From the NCBI RefSeq assembly GCF_000812865.1, contig NZ_JSYL01000001.1, positions 124,001 to 188,000 on the forward strand: 64,000 nucleotides of DNA, given 5' to 3'. A model generated the notes under the pieces. The model was not told where the DNA came from and searched no databases. It saw only the letters and a program-made list of their open reading frames with translations. This document shows positions 46,725-55,400 of the stretch, piece after piece (the stretch's first letter is position 1; each line of letters begins with the position of its first letter). Origin of the DNA: Kaistella jeonii (GTDB lineage: Bacteria > Bacteroidota > Bacteroidia > Flavobacteriales > Weeksellaceae). Position numbers and translations under genes: made by a program.

Positions 46725-47261
46725 ATGAATACCTTAGAAAATAAAAAGATTGCAGTTCTTGCAACAGATGGTTACGAACAATCGGAATTAGAAAGTCCAG
46801 TCAAAGCTTTAAAAGAAGCTGGCGCAACGGTGGAAGTTATTTCGTTGAAAGCCGGAAAAATTAAAAGCATGAAAGATCATCAATGGAGCGATCCGGTGAA
46901 CGTTGATAAAACACTATCAGAAGCGAATGTTAGCGATTATGACGGATTGCTTTTACCTGGTGGAGTCATCAATCCCGATGCTTTGAGAAGTGATAAAAAT
47001 GCAGTTAAATTTGTAAAGTCATTCTTTGATGCTAACAAGCCTGTTGCTGCGATTTGTCACGGTCCACAAACCTTGATTGAAGCTGATGTCGTAAAAGGAA
47101 AAACCATGACCTCGTATCAATCAATTTCAACCGATTTAAAAAATGCCGGTGCAATTTGGAAAGACGAAGAAGTAATCACGGATGGTAATTTGACGACGAG
47201 TAGAAATCCAGATGATTTGCCGGCGTTTAATAAAAGAATTATTGAAGAATTCAGCAAGTAG
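46725..47261 (+). CDS. DJ-1/PfpI-family protein
   Basis: A 178-residue PfpI/DJ-1-type protein. Its flavodoxin-like fold has the acidic turn DGYEQSELESPVKAL (15-29), GLLLPGGVINPD (74-85) and the nucleophile elbow C111 in AAICHGPQ with the adjacent H112. The family includes intracellular proteases, chaperones and proposed deglycases; I would not choose between them. It lies in a stress-linked group with the DUF892 protein upstream and two further genes (47287, 47882) downstream, with short gaps suggesting co-transcription downstream. Confidence 0.9.
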   Translation: MNTLENKKIAVLATDGYEQSELESPVKALKEAGATVEVISLKAGKIKSMKDHQWSDPVNVDKTLSEANVSDYDGLLLPGGVINPDALRSDKNAVKFVKSFFDANKPVAAICHGPQTLIEADVVKGKTMTSYQSISTDLKNAGAIWKDEEVITDGNLTTSRNPDDLPAFNKRIIEEFSK

Positions 47262-47286
47262 AAAAAACAAAGGATAAAACTGATTG

Positions 47287-47895
47287 ATGATGAACAACAA
47301 AATTCCTGAGCAAATTGAAGGTGGATTCAGCGATAACGTTTCAGAAGTAGAATTTGAAACGGTTGCTGAAGCTGCTTTTCATTTTGATAAAGTGAGAAAG
47401 CGATTGTTTGATATTAATTCCTGGTATTTTTTTGCTGAAAAAACTGGTGCGGAATTTTCCCTTTGTGACAACAACGGAAAAGTAATTTTCAAACAACCTA
47501 TTGTCAATAATTATATAAAAATTAAACTTCCATTGCTGTATAATCCCACCGGAAATACTTTTGATTGGGTTCGGATTGAACTTATCGAAGAAGAGCAGTT
47601 TGCTGACGGAGAACTGGTTTACATGAAACTTAGACCAAGTGAAGATCCTGATAAAAAAGATGGAAAAATCTCTCATTTCTTTAGAGATAATGCCACCTCA
47701 AATGTCCTCATTAAAAGAGACGGAAATAAAACTACAGCGGAAGTTCATGGCAGAAATGAAATTCCAAATACAGAACATTTAACGCTCTTGGAAAAAGCCA
47801 GAAACATAGCGGTTTCTGTTAATGCAATTATATTGGGAAGTAAATTTGAATGGAAAACTTTAACAGAAGCGTTGATCAAAAATGATGAAAAATAA
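47287..47895 (+). CDS. Conserved hypothetical protein
   Basis: About 202 residues; start is the ATG at 47287 or 47290. I do not recognise the family. There is no signal peptide or membrane segment. The chain alternates beta-rich segments (YIKIKLPLLYNPTGNTFDWV, then GELVYMKLRPSEDPDKK) with a closing helix, which is compatible with an SRPBCC-like or lipocalin-like fold, but no key residues support that. It lies 25 bp after the PfpI-like gene and its end overlaps the DUF72 gene by 14 bp, so the three are probably one operon. Confidence 0.75.
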   Translation: MMNNKIPEQIEGGFSDNVSEVEFETVAEAAFHFDKVRKRLFDINSWYFFAEKTGAEFSLCDNNGKVIFKQPIVNNYIKIKLPLLYNPTGNTFDWVRIELIEEEQFADGELVYMKLRPSEDPDKKDGKISHFFRDNATSNVLIKRDGNKTTAEVHGRNEIPNTEHLTLLEKARNIAVSVNAIILGSKFEWKTLTEALIKNDEK

Positions 47896-48616
47896 GCATT
47901 ACATCGGATGTTCTGGATTTACAGAAAGATCCTGGAAAGTTTATTTTTATCCGGAAGAATTGCCGTCTAAAGAATATCTTTCCTACTATTCCACCAAAAT
48001 TAATGCAGTCGAAATTAATTCGACCTTTTATCGTAGACCGACTGTAAAAACGCTTGAAAAATGGTATGGATCAACGGAAAAAGATTTTAGATTTTTCATT
48101 AAAATTCCAAAGACCATTTCGCATATAAAGAAATTGATAAATACCAAAGAAGATACTGATGCCTTTTGCGAACATATTTCTTCAGGATTAAAGGAAAAGC
48201 TCGCGGGGTTTCTGTTTCAACTGCCTCCATCTTATCATTTTACTGATGAAAATTTGGAGCAATTAATTCAAACAGTTAATGATAATTATTTGAATGTTGT
48301 GGAATTTCGACACAATAGTTGGTGGAATGACAAAGTATTAAAAAAGCTTCAGGAAAATAAAATTATTTTTGCGGGAGTCAGTTTTCCAAAAGATATTTCG
48401 GATGAAGTGATGATCAACAATGATCACTTTCTTTATTACCGGCTTCACGGTGTTCCGGTACTTTTTAAATCTGAATATTCAGAAGAAGAGCTACAAATCA
48501 TTGCTGAAAAAATAAAAAGATTTGAGGGAACTTCTTATATGTTTTTTAATAATACCTGGGGAATTGCAGGGATCAAAAATGCTCTGGAATTGCGGCGGAT
48601 TTTAACATTGCAATAA
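47882..48616 (+). CDS. DUF72-family protein (YecE-like TIM barrel)
   Basis: A 244-residue DUF72 protein. Landmarks: YIGCSGFTERSWKVYFYPEE (6-25), NAVEINSTFYRRP (about 40-52), FFIKIPKTISH (about 69-79), GFLFQLPPSYHF (about 111-122), VVEFRHNSWW and YYRLHGVP near the end. The family adopts a TIM-barrel fold; its reaction is not established, although links to DNA repair or metal stress have been proposed. It overlaps the upstream hypothetical gene by 14 bp, which implies translational coupling. ATG 47882 and ATG 47885 are equivalent start choices. Confidence 0.9.
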   Translation: MMKNKHYIGCSGFTERSWKVYFYPEELPSKEYLSYYSTKINAVEINSTFYRRPTVKTLEKWYGSTEKDFRFFIKIPKTISHIKKLINTKEDTDAFCEHISSGLKEKLAGFLFQLPPSYHFTDENLEQLIQTVNDNYLNVVEFRHNSWWNDKVLKKLQENKIIFAGVSFPKDISDEVMINNDHFLYYRLHGVPVLFKSEYSEEELQIIAEKIKRFEGTSYMFFNNTWGIAGIKNALELRRILTLQ

Positions 48617-48617
48617 A

Positions 48618-49595
48618 TTAATATTTTCTTTCAATCACGTAATCCAGCATCAGATTGAGCGAATGTTTTGCTTCGTGATCAGGGAATTCATTCAGAATAT
48701 TTTTAGCTTTCTGCTGATATTCTTTCATGACGCCGATTGCATATTCTAAACCACCAGAATTCTTTACAAATTCAATGAGCTCTTTAACCCGTTTTGTATC
48801 GTTATTATAGCGTTTGATGGTATTGAAATAATATTTTCTATCCTTTTCACTGGCCATTTTTAAACTATGAATTAAAGGCAATGTCATCTTCTTCTCTTTA
48901 ATATCAATTCCAACTGGTTTTCCAATAATATTTGAGGTCAAAAAATCAAACAAATCATCTTTAATCTGAAAAGCCATTCCAGTTAAAGTTCCAAATTCCC
49001 GCATTTTACTCGCCAAATTTTCATCAGCATTGTTAGAGAGAACGCCAATTTCACAGCACGCGGCAATGAGTGTTGCAGTTTTCTGACGGATAATTTCAAA
49101 GTAAACGTCTTCGGTAATATCCAATTTTCGGGCTTTTTCTAACTGAAGAAGTTCACCTTCAGACATTTCGCGAATGGTAGTAGAAATAACAGAAAGTAAA
49201 TCGTAATCTTTGTGATCGGTAGAAAGTAAAACTGCTTTTGACAAAAGATAATCTCCAACCAGAACGGCGATTTTATTCTTCCATAAAGCATTTATAGAGA
49301 AGAAATTTCTTCGTTTAAAACTTTCATCTACTACGTCATCATGAACCAAAGTTGCGGTGTGAATCAATTCGATCATCGAAGCTCCACGAAATGTTTTTTC
49401 GTTCACTTCTCCCAAGAGTTTTGCGCAGAGAAAAACAAACATAGGGCGCATCTGCTTCCCTTTCGTAGTAACGATAAAACGCGTCACCTTATCCAAAAGT
49501 GGAACATTGCTCTGCATCGATTCATAAAACTTCTGCTCGAAAAGTTTCATTTCTTCTTTGATGGGCTTCTTGATTTCTTCTACGATATTCGCCAA
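48618..49595 (-). CDS. Polyprenyl (octaprenyl-type) diphosphate synthase, probable TTG start
   Basis: About 325 residues. The two Asp-rich prenyl-chain motifs are intact: LVHDDVVDES and FQIKDDLFDF, together with KGKQMRPMFVF early on. The enzyme condenses isopentenyl diphosphate with allylic diphosphates to make the side chain of menaquinone. The start is placed at a TTG (49595, LANIVEEIKKP), because relatives begin MANIV and because the -7 box at 49629-49636 excludes the TTG at 49631. The next ATG (49550, MKLFEQ) would drop a conserved N-terminal helix. It ends 2 bp from the convergent DUF72 gene. Confidence 0.92.
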   Translation of the reverse strand: MANIVEEIKKPIKEEMKLFEQKFYESMQSNVPLLDKVTRFIVTTKGKQMRPMFVFLCAKLLGEVNEKTFRGASMIELIHTATLVHDDVVDESFKRRNFFSINALWKNKIAVLVGDYLLSKAVLLSTDHKDYDLLSVISTTIREMSEGELLQLEKARKLDITEDVYFEIIRQKTATLIAACCEIGVLSNNADENLASKMREFGTLTGMAFQIKDDLFDFLTSNIIGKPVGIDIKEKKMTLPLIHSLKMASEKDRKYYFNTIKRYNNDTKRVKELIEFVKNSGGLEYAIGVMKEYQQKAKNILNEFPDHEAKHSLNLMLDYVIERKY

Positions 49596-49628
49596 AACTG
49601 AGAGAATTATTAAAATTGTAAGTAAAGG

Positions 49629-49636
49629 CAAAGATA
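49629..49636 (-). promoter_or_regulatory. -7 box of the polyprenyl synthase gene
   Basis: Minus-strand TATCTTTG, exact consensus, 33 bp upstream of the TTG start at 49595. No clear -33 TTG is seen. Confidence 0.5.
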
Positions 49637-49683
49637 ATTATTAAAAACAGATTAGTTGGGAAAAACTGTTCAATCTGTGGGAT

Positions 49684-50568
49684 TTATTTCAATTTCTGAG
49701 ACGAAATAAAATAAAGGCGTTGTTTTGATTTTAGAAAAGGCGTTATAAATTCTTCTCCCGAAATGTAAACCCCTTCGTCATCGACTGCAATTCCTTCAAT
49801 TTGACCAATTGATAAAGCACTTCCGAGGTAATATCTTCGAGGTTTTTGCTCAAAGAAAACTCCAGGATTCGTTTCATTAAAAATAGAAAGGAAAACTTCT
49901 GTCTTTTTGGTATAACCAATTAAATAAAGCTTTTTATCAAAGTAAGCAGCATCTGTAACGACATAACCGGTGTGAAAAGTTTCTGCTTTTTCAGCAGACT
50001 GATTTTCGGAAATATTTGGATCTAAAATATAGTGCGTTGTTGATCTTGACTTCCATTCTTTAGTGAAAATATGAATTTTTCCATTCAAAAAAATTATCGC
50101 TTCACCATCGAAATTATTGTTTAAATTTTTTGAAGTAAAGTCTTTTTGTTCCGGATAATAAAACGGAATTTTCTGAGCTTTCATAGAAGTCGAACCTTTT
50201 TCTAAGCTGTCAAAAGGAATTTTATAGATATTCATATCTTTTCTCGTTCCTGCATTATTCCCAAAATCGCCGATATAAATATGGGTAGAATCACTTGTAA
50301 TAGACTCCCAATCTATATTTTTAAGATTTGTTTTGAAGACATTTTTAATTTTCCCGGATGTTTTATCAATTTCAAAAATGTCCGAACTGTTTCCGCTATC
50401 ATTGAAAGTTAAGAGGCGTTTATGATAAAACTCTAATCCGGAATTTTCTTTTAAAGAATCGCTCAAAACGGCAACTTCAAAACGATTCATTTTTAACCAT
50501 TGATCCTCTTTTTGAGCAGAGAAACTAAGGGAAATAAAGAATATAATAATTAAGTAGAACTTATTCAT
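49684..50568 (-). CDS. Exported hypothetical protein, probable beta-propeller
   Basis: A 294-residue protein with a signal peptide (MNKFYLIIIFFISLSFSAQ, cleavage near 18-19). The mature chain is rich in short beta strands with repeated aromatic/Gly turns, for example IDWESITSDSTHIYIGDFGN, EAIIFLNGKIHIFTKEW, VVTDAAYFDKKLYLIGYT and IEGIAVDDEGVYISGEEF, which resembles an irregular propeller of the NHL or SdiA-regulated type. No catalytic motif is seen. Its ATG overlaps the stop of the DUF1275 gene by 4 bp (ATGA), so it is translationally coupled to it as the last gene of the rlmN chain. Confidence 0.8.
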   Translation of the reverse strand: MNKFYLIIIFFISLSFSAQKEDQWLKMNRFEVAVLSDSLKENSGLEFYHKRLLTFNDSGNSSDIFEIDKTSGKIKNVFKTNLKNIDWESITSDSTHIYIGDFGNNAGTRKDMNIYKIPFDSLEKGSTSMKAQKIPFYYPEQKDFTSKNLNNNFDGEAIIFLNGKIHIFTKEWKSRSTTHYILDPNISENQSAEKAETFHTGYVVTDAAYFDKKLYLIGYTKKTEVFLSIFNETNPGVFFEQKPRRYYLGSALSIGQIEGIAVDDEGVYISGEEFITPFLKSKQRLYFISSQKLK

Positions 50569-51284
50569 GATCGATTTCGTTTGAGGAGTAGCAATCTGAT
50601 TTTAACGAAATCATAAAACAGGCCACTCAATAAAATTACAGAACCTAAAATAAGTGATTTGATGCCGAAATAAGAGAATAAAATTCCGCCCGTAATTCCG
50701 CCGAAAAAAAACATGAAAATAATGGTTAAACGCAACTTGATTGATCTGATCAACTTGAACTTATGCATTTCATCTTTATAAAAAAACAATTGAGAGAGTT
50801 CGATTCCCATATCAGTAAAAAGTCCCGTTAAATGGGTGGTTCGAACGATTGATTTTGAAATACTGGTTACCAAAGAGTTTTGCATTCCCATCGCAAAAAG
50901 CAAACTGTAAGCGATAACATCGGGATCTTCTTTAATTAGATAATTTCCCATGAATGCAATGATTCCAAGAATTAAAGCTTCGGTAATAATGGGAAGAATA
51001 TAGGTTTGATTTTCGCGAATTCTTGAATAAATTTCTACCACAAAATTAGCAAAAAAAGCACCTGAGAGAAAGAAAATAACAAACAGCGCAACGTGAAATG
51101 CATTTGTGAAATTGAGTTTGAAAACTTCGTCCACGAAAAAAGCGAAGTGTCCTGTCACATTAGTAGTCAATTTTTGCACGGCGAAAAAGCCTACAACATT
51201 CACCAATCCTGCAACAAAAGAAAGTAAGGACGCAATTCCGAGATTATGTTTGGGAGTTCTGGTTTTTCCGATGTGTGAGAACAT
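50565..51284 (-). CDS. DUF1275/YoaK-family membrane protein
   Basis: A 239-residue inner-membrane protein with about six hydrophobic helices. Typical DUF1275 features: ASLLSFVAGLVNVVGFFAVQ at the first helix, TTNVTGHFAFF, FANFVVEIY, and MGMQNSLVTSISKSIVRTTHLTGLFTDMG in the second half, which echoes the first-half NVTGH motif. The function of the family is unknown; transport is plausible. The start codon shares one base with the rlmN stop (TAATG) and its own stop overlaps the next start (ATGA), so expression is tightly coupled in this chain. Confidence 0.88.
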   Translation of the reverse strand: MFSHIGKTRTPKHNLGIASLLSFVAGLVNVVGFFAVQKLTTNVTGHFAFFVDEVFKLNFTNAFHVALFVIFFLSGAFFANFVVEIYSRIRENQTYILPIITEALILGIIAFMGNYLIKEDPDVIAYSLLFAMGMQNSLVTSISKSIVRTTHLTGLFTDMGIELSQLFFYKDEMHKFKLIRSIKLRLTIIFMFFFGGITGGILFSYFGIKSLILGSVILLSGLFYDFVKIRLLLLKRNRS

Positions 51285-52318
51285 TACTCACTACTTTTGT
51301 TAGCGAGTTGTCCGCAAGCTGCGTCGATATCTCCACCGCGACTTCTTCTGATGAGAACCGTGATTCCAGCTCTTTCCAGTTGTCGTACGTAATTTTCTTC
51401 TGCATCTTTGTTGCATTGATCGTACTTTCCATCACCAATCGGATTGTATTGAATCAAATTCACTTTGCTTGGAATCTGCTTGCAATATTGAATAAGCGCT
51501 TTGATATCTTCGTCTTTATCATTAATTTCTTTCCAGACGCAATATTCAAAAGTGATGATATTTCCTGTTTTCTCATACCAATATTTCAAAGAATCCATAA
51601 TGTCGGTCAGCGGAAATTTATCCGAAAAAGGCATGATCTCGTTTCGCTTTTTTTCAATCGCGGAATGTAAAGAAAGCGCCAGTTTTACTTTTAAACCTTC
51701 ATCTGCCAACATTTTGATCATCTTCGGAATTCCGGAAGTTGAGACCGTAATTCTTCGTGGAGACATTCCTAAACCTTCCGGTTCGGTAATTTTGCGAATC
51801 GATTCTACTACATTTTTGTAGTTCATCATTGGTTCGCCCATTCCCATGAAGACAATGTTAGAAAGTGGTCGGTCAAAATACAATTTGCTTTGTCGGTCGA
51901 TCAATGCGACCTGATCTACGATTTCTGCTACTTCAAGATTTCGCATTCTTTTCAAACGCGCAGTTGCACAGAATTCACAGTTTAAAGAACATCCAACCTG
52001 AGAAGAAACACACGCTGTAGTTCTGGTTTCGGTCGGAATTAAAACGGATTCAACCAAAAGTCCGTCATGTAATTTCACACCGTTTTTAATCGTTCCGTCA
52101 TTGGATTTCTGAAGTTCGTCAACCGAAATTGGATTGATGATATATTCCTCCGAAATTTTTTCTCTTAAATCTTTCGAAAGATTCGTCATTTCTTCAATTG
52201 AATGAAGATTTTTACTCCACAACCAATCATAAACCTGCTTTGCACGAAAAGGTTTTTCACCCAAAGACAAAAAATAATCAGTGAGTTGTTCGAGTGATAA
52301 TGTTCGGATATCTTTCAA
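51284..52318 (-). CDS. rlmN: 23S rRNA (adenine-C2)-methyltransferase RlmN
   Basis: A 344-residue radical-SAM methyltransferase. The Fe-S cluster cysteines are in CSLNCEFCATA (CxxxCxxC, about 107-117), GMGEPMMNY is the SAM-binding GGEP-like motif, and the C-terminal CGQLA supplies the second catalytic Cys, partner of the Cys in the ACVSSQVG region. It methylates A2503 of 23S rRNA and A37 of some tRNAs. It is the head of a coupled chain with the DUF1275 and propeller genes and lies 89 bp after queA, separated by an AT-rich hairpin. Length is normal. Confidence 0.97.
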   Translation of the reverse strand: MKDIRTLSLEQLTDYFLSLGEKPFRAKQVYDWLWSKNLHSIEEMTNLSKDLREKISEEYIINPISVDELQKSNDGTIKNGVKLHDGLLVESVLIPTETRTTACVSSQVGCSLNCEFCATARLKRMRNLEVAEIVDQVALIDRQSKLYFDRPLSNIVFMGMGEPMMNYKNVVESIRKITEPEGLGMSPRRITVSTSGIPKMIKMLADEGLKVKLALSLHSAIEKKRNEIMPFSDKFPLTDIMDSLKYWYEKTGNIITFEYCVWKEINDKDEDIKALIQYCKQIPSKVNLIQYNPIGDGKYDQCNKDAEENYVRQLERAGITVLIRRSRGGDIDAACGQLANKSSE

Positions 52319-52341
52319 AATAATTTTAGATTTTAAATGAT

Positions 52342-52385
52342 AAATTTTAGATTAAAAACACAGAAATGAATTTAATCTAAAATTT
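52342..52385. repeat. AT-rich inverted repeat between queA and rlmN
   Basis: AAATTTTAGATT (52342-52353) and AATCTAAAATTT (52374-52385) form a perfect 12-bp stem, loop of 20 nt, and flanking AAATGA/TCATTT extends it loosely. There is no T run or G+C-rich stem, so it is a weak terminator at best; a processing or attenuation site is possible. Confidence 0.5.
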
Positions 52386-52407
52386 AAAATTTTTCATTTA
52401 TAATTGA

Positions 52408-53457
52408 TTAAATGATCAACATCGCATCACCATAAGAATAGAATTTATATTCATTCTTGATGGCTTCTTCGTAAGCTTGCATTAAAAAATCTTTTCCTGC
52501 AAATGCTGCAACCATCATCATCAATGTAGATTTTGGCGTATGGAAGTTGGTGATCATACAGTTTGCAACCCCAAAATCATGTGGAGGGAAAATAAATTTA
52601 TTCGTCCAACCGTGATAAGGTCCGATTTTTCTGTTTGAGGAAACTGAAGTTTCTATCGCTCTCATCGTCGTCGTTCCAACTGCACAAACTCTCCTTTGTT
52701 CAGCAACAGCTTTGTTGATGATATCTGCATTTTTTTGAGTGATGATGGCTTCTTCCGATTCCATTTTGTGTTTCGACAGATCTTCAACTTCGATTGGATT
52801 AAAAGTTCCCAAACCAACGTGAAGCGTAATTTCTGCAAAATCAATTCCTTTGATCTCTAATTTCTTCATTAAATGTTTAGAGAAATGTAGACCTGCAGTA
52901 GGAGCTGCAACGGCACCTTCATACTTTGCATAAATCGTTTGGTAACGTTCTGCATCTTCTGGCTCAACATCTCTTTTAATGTATTTTGGAAGTGGAGTTT
53001 GTCCCAATTCTTTCAACTTTGTACGAAATTCTTCGTAAGAACCATCATACAAAAATCTTAGTGTTCTTCCTCTGGAAGTTGTGTTATCAATGACTTCAGC
53101 AACCAAACCTTCATCTTCGGTAAAGAATAATTTATTACCAATTCTTATTTTTCTTGCCGGATCTACCAATACGTCCCAAACGCGCGTTTCCTTATCTAAT
53201 TCTCTCAAAAGAAAAACTTCGATTTTGGCACCGGTTTTTTCTTTGTTTCCGAATAATCTTGCGGGGAAAACTTTGGTATTATTAAAAATGAACAAATCGT
53301 GCTCGTCGAAGTAATCAACAACGTCTTTAAATTTTTTATGCTCTATCGTTTGAGTTGCACGGTTTAAAACCATGAGTTTTGCTTCGTCTCTGTGTTCGCT
53401 TGGATGTTCAGCTAAAAGTTCTTCCGGTAAATGGAAATTAAAATCAGATGTTTTCAT
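52408..53457 (-). CDS. queA: S-adenosylmethionine:tRNA ribosyltransferase-isomerase QueA
   Basis: A 349-residue queuosine-pathway enzyme. Family landmarks in order: [21 protein letters not shown] (start), [17 protein letters not shown] (about 51-67), [27 protein letters not shown] (about 177-193), [13 protein letters not shown] and [18 protein letters not shown] near the end. It transfers the ribosyl part of SAM to preQ1 in tRNA, giving epoxyqueuosine. No other queuosine gene is adjacent. A promoter and a small 5' hairpin lie directly upstream. Complete. Confidence 0.97.
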   Translation of the reverse strand: MKTSDFNFHLPEELLAEHPSEHRDEAKLMVLNRATQTIEHKKFKDVVDYFDEHDLFIFNNTKVFPARLFGNKEKTGAKIEVFLLRELDKETRVWDVLVDPARKIRIGNKLFFTEDEGLVAEVIDNTTSRGRTLRFLYDGSYEEFRTKLKELGQTPLPKYIKRDVEPEDAERYQTIYAKYEGAVAAPTAGLHFSKHLMKKLEIKGIDFAEITLHVGLGTFNPIEVEDLSKHKMESEEAIITQKNADIINKAVAEQRRVCAVGTTTMRAIETSVSSNRKIGPYHGWTNKFIFPPHDFGVANCMITNFHTPKSTLMMMVAAFAGKDFLMQAYEEAIKNEYKFYSYGDAMLII

Positions 53458-53511
53458 TTTTTTAAATTACGGTTTAAAAATTAAGACCGAAAACGAAAAA
53501 TTTTCGGAGTG

Positions 53512-53542
53512 CAAATATACGACATTGAAAAGGCAAAGTCAA
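53512..53542 (-). promoter_or_regulatory. Promoter of queA with a short leader hairpin
   Basis: Minus-strand TTG (53540-53542), 20 bp spacer, TATATTTG (53512-53519). The leader of about 50 nt to the ATG at 53457 contains CCGAAAA/TTTTCGG, a 7-bp stem. Nothing in it looks like a known preQ1 riboswitch. Confidence 0.65.
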
Positions 53543-53626
53543 GTCCTTTTAATTTTAGCCAGATTTCTTCGAAATATTTAGATTGGAATGATTCATGCAA
53601 GAAGCAAAATCATTAAAATTTACAGT

Positions 53627-54175
53627 ATGAAAAAGTTATCGTTAATTACCGGAATTATCGTCTTATTTTTTGTCACGAGTTGTCGGGATATTGTTAATTC
53701 GGCTTTAGATGTTTTACCGCCTTTTGAAGTTCCGTTTACGACAACGGTTGATGTTCCTTTCGCCGCAATAAGCACAACCGGTTACACACAAACTCCAGAA
53801 CTTCCTATTAATATTAATTTAGATGCGAAGATTAAAGAGCAAAATGCAAACTTTTCGATCAACAATTTGAAATCAGTGAAACTGAGTACTTTGAGTTTAG
53901 ATTATGTAAGTTCTCAATTGGGAAATAAATTGGATGTCATTAAGAATGCAAGAATTTATGTGAAAGCTCCAAATCAAGCAGATCGTTTAATTGCAACAGC
54001 TTACTATAACACGAATCCAAACACGATTACATTTACTGAGACCGACGACGAAATTTTGGAATATTTTAGAACCACCCAAAACTCTTTAATAATCGAAATT
54101 CGGGCAAGTAAAGTAACTGCGGATCAAATTAAAATGAAAATTAATTCGGGTTTTAAAATTAAAGTTCAGTTGTAA
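53627..54175 (+). CDS. Putative lipoprotein of unknown function
   Basis: A 182-residue exported protein. The start at 53627 (MKKLSLITGIIVLFFVTSC) gives a clean type II signal peptide with lipobox VTSC, Cys at residue 19; an in-frame ATG at 53588 would only add a non-signal stretch. The mature part is a beta-rich domain with alternating hydrophobics (DAKIKEQNANFSINNLKSVK, then KNARIYVKAPNQADRLIATA) and no catalytic motif. It is a single gene converging with 54184. I do not recognise a named family; membrane-anchored envelope protein is all that can be said. Confidence 0.82.
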   Translation: MKKLSLITGIIVLFFVTSCRDIVNSALDVLPPFEVPFTTTVDVPFAAISTTGYTQTPELPININLDAKIKEQNANFSINNLKSVKLSTLSLDYVSSQLGNKLDVIKNARIYVKAPNQADRLIATAYYNTNPNTITFTETDDEILEYFRTTQNSLIIEIRASKVTADQIKMKINSGFKIKVQL

Positions 54176-54183
54176 AATAACGA

Positions 54184-54876
54184 TCAATGATTAAACTTAA
54201 GAGAAGTACCATTCACTGCTTGGTAGGAATTTTTTAAATTTAATTTTTCTGGAAGAACGATTTCTAGCTCTACATTTTTGTACTCAACTAATTCGATCTC
54301 GCAAATATAATCTTTGTGTTTTTCTACCACTTTTTTTACGATATAATTACCGGGAAAACTAATTTCGTCCGCAGTATGTAAATAGCTTAGAATACTTTTT
54401 CTATAAATTTCAAAAAGATTTATGTTGGCAGTTTGTAACGTTAAAGTCTGCTCAAACACTGGTTTTCTCGCTTTTTTTGATTTGAATACTTTTAAAGTAA
54501 TTTCTTTCGGCGATGATTCGGAAATAGATGAGAATTCGAAATGATAATTTTCAAAACGGTGTTCAGCAATAAAAGGATAAGAATATTCGTATAAAAATTC
54601 AAACTGAATTTCGTGTTTTATATTTGATTCTGTGACTTTAAAATAGTGAACGAATTTCCTTTTCTCATCAAAAAGAAATGCACTTAAAAACTTTTCGTCT
54701 TTACTTAATTTTAAGTAATAGGAAAAATCTTCAGTATTAAAATAATTAACGGAATCAAAATTATAGTTATTTTTTGAATTGTGGGCTTTGTATTTCGTCA
54801 GAAAATCGAAGTCATAGGTTTGACCGAAATTAAATACAGAAACTAATAAGAACATCAAAAAATAAAATTTCTTCAT
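54184..54876 (-). CDS. Exported hypothetical protein
   Basis: A 230-residue protein with a signal peptide (MKKFYFLMFLLVSVFNFGQ, cleavage near residue 18-19). The mature part is rich in aromatic residues, Lys and Asn, with beta-strand-like segments such as EDFSYYLKLSKDEKFLSAFL and ICEIELVEYKNVELEIVLP. I recognise no family or active site. Its ATG overlaps the stop of the upstream DNA glycosylase gene by 4 bp (ATGA), so it is translated from the same message, although a functional link with DNA repair is unlikely. Confidence 0.78.
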   Translation of the reverse strand: MKKFYFLMFLLVSVFNFGQTYDFDFLTKYKAHNSKNNYNFDSVNYFNTEDFSYYLKLSKDEKFLSAFLFDEKRKFVHYFKVTESNIKHEIQFEFLYEYSYPFIAEHRFENYHFEFSSISESSPKEITLKVFKSKKARKPVFEQTLTLQTANINLFEIYRKSILSYLHTADEISFPGNYIVKKVVEKHKDYICEIELVEYKNVELEIVLPEKLNLKNSYQAVNGTSLKFNH

Positions 54877-55361
54877 ATAAAGTTTTTAATAATTTTCCAC
54901 TCCTCTACTTTTTTTACAAATGGGATCGTGTAAGCTGGACTCGTTGAAGGTAAAACAAATATAGGAATTTCAGGATTTTCCCTCATTTTATTTTGTACAT
55001 TTTTAAAGGATTTTTGGCCATTACAAAAGATGGCTTTTATATTTTGATAATCCATTAAAATCTGCTCAACATCATTGTGAACTTCATTCTTGATTTTAGT
55101 ATCCAGACTTCCTTCACGCTCGCATGAATCAATGACATCCCAAACTGCGATATGGTTTTTCTCTAAGAATTTTAATTTTTTAGAATAATCTTTTGTGAAA
55201 TCTTCCTGAAACAATTCAAATAATATTCTCCAGAATTTATTTTGGGGATGAGCGTAATATTGCTGCATCTCTAAAGATTTAATTCCTGGAACTGAACCTA
55301 GAATCAAAATTTTTGAAGTTTCTGAAATAATTGGTGGAAAAGAAGATATTCGATTAGGCAT
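54873..55361 (-). CDS. Uracil-DNA-glycosylase-superfamily protein (Mug / deoxyinosine glycosylase type)
   Basis: A 162-residue single-domain enzyme. KILILGSVPGIKSLEMQQYY (about 18-37) is the family motif 1 (GxxPG...), HPQNKFWRIL follows, AVWDVIDSCEREGSLD (about 73-88) is the middle block and LPSTSPAYT (about 137-145) is the end motif contacting DNA. These fit the DNA-deoxyinosine/Mug-like group that removes deaminated bases such as hypoxanthine or uracil in mismatches. Acts in base excision repair; exonuclease III, the next step in that pathway, is encoded at 62081. Base specificity is inferred. Confidence 0.88.
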   Translation of the reverse strand: MPNRISSFPPIISETSKILILGSVPGIKSLEMQQYYAHPQNKFWRILFELFQEDFTKDYSKKLKFLEKNHIAVWDVIDSCEREGSLDTKIKNEVHNDVEQILMDYQNIKAIFCNGQKSFKNVQNKMRENPEIPIFVLPSTSPAYTIPFVKKVEEWKIIKNFI

Positions 55362-55400
55362 TTTTTACAAATTTTTTTAATACTGCCTTTCAGAAAATCC

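Noticed and set aside
53457-53510. preQ1 riboswitch before queA
   Set aside because: The leader has only a simple 7-bp hairpin and no pseudoknot-like A-rich tail or conserved preQ1 elements.
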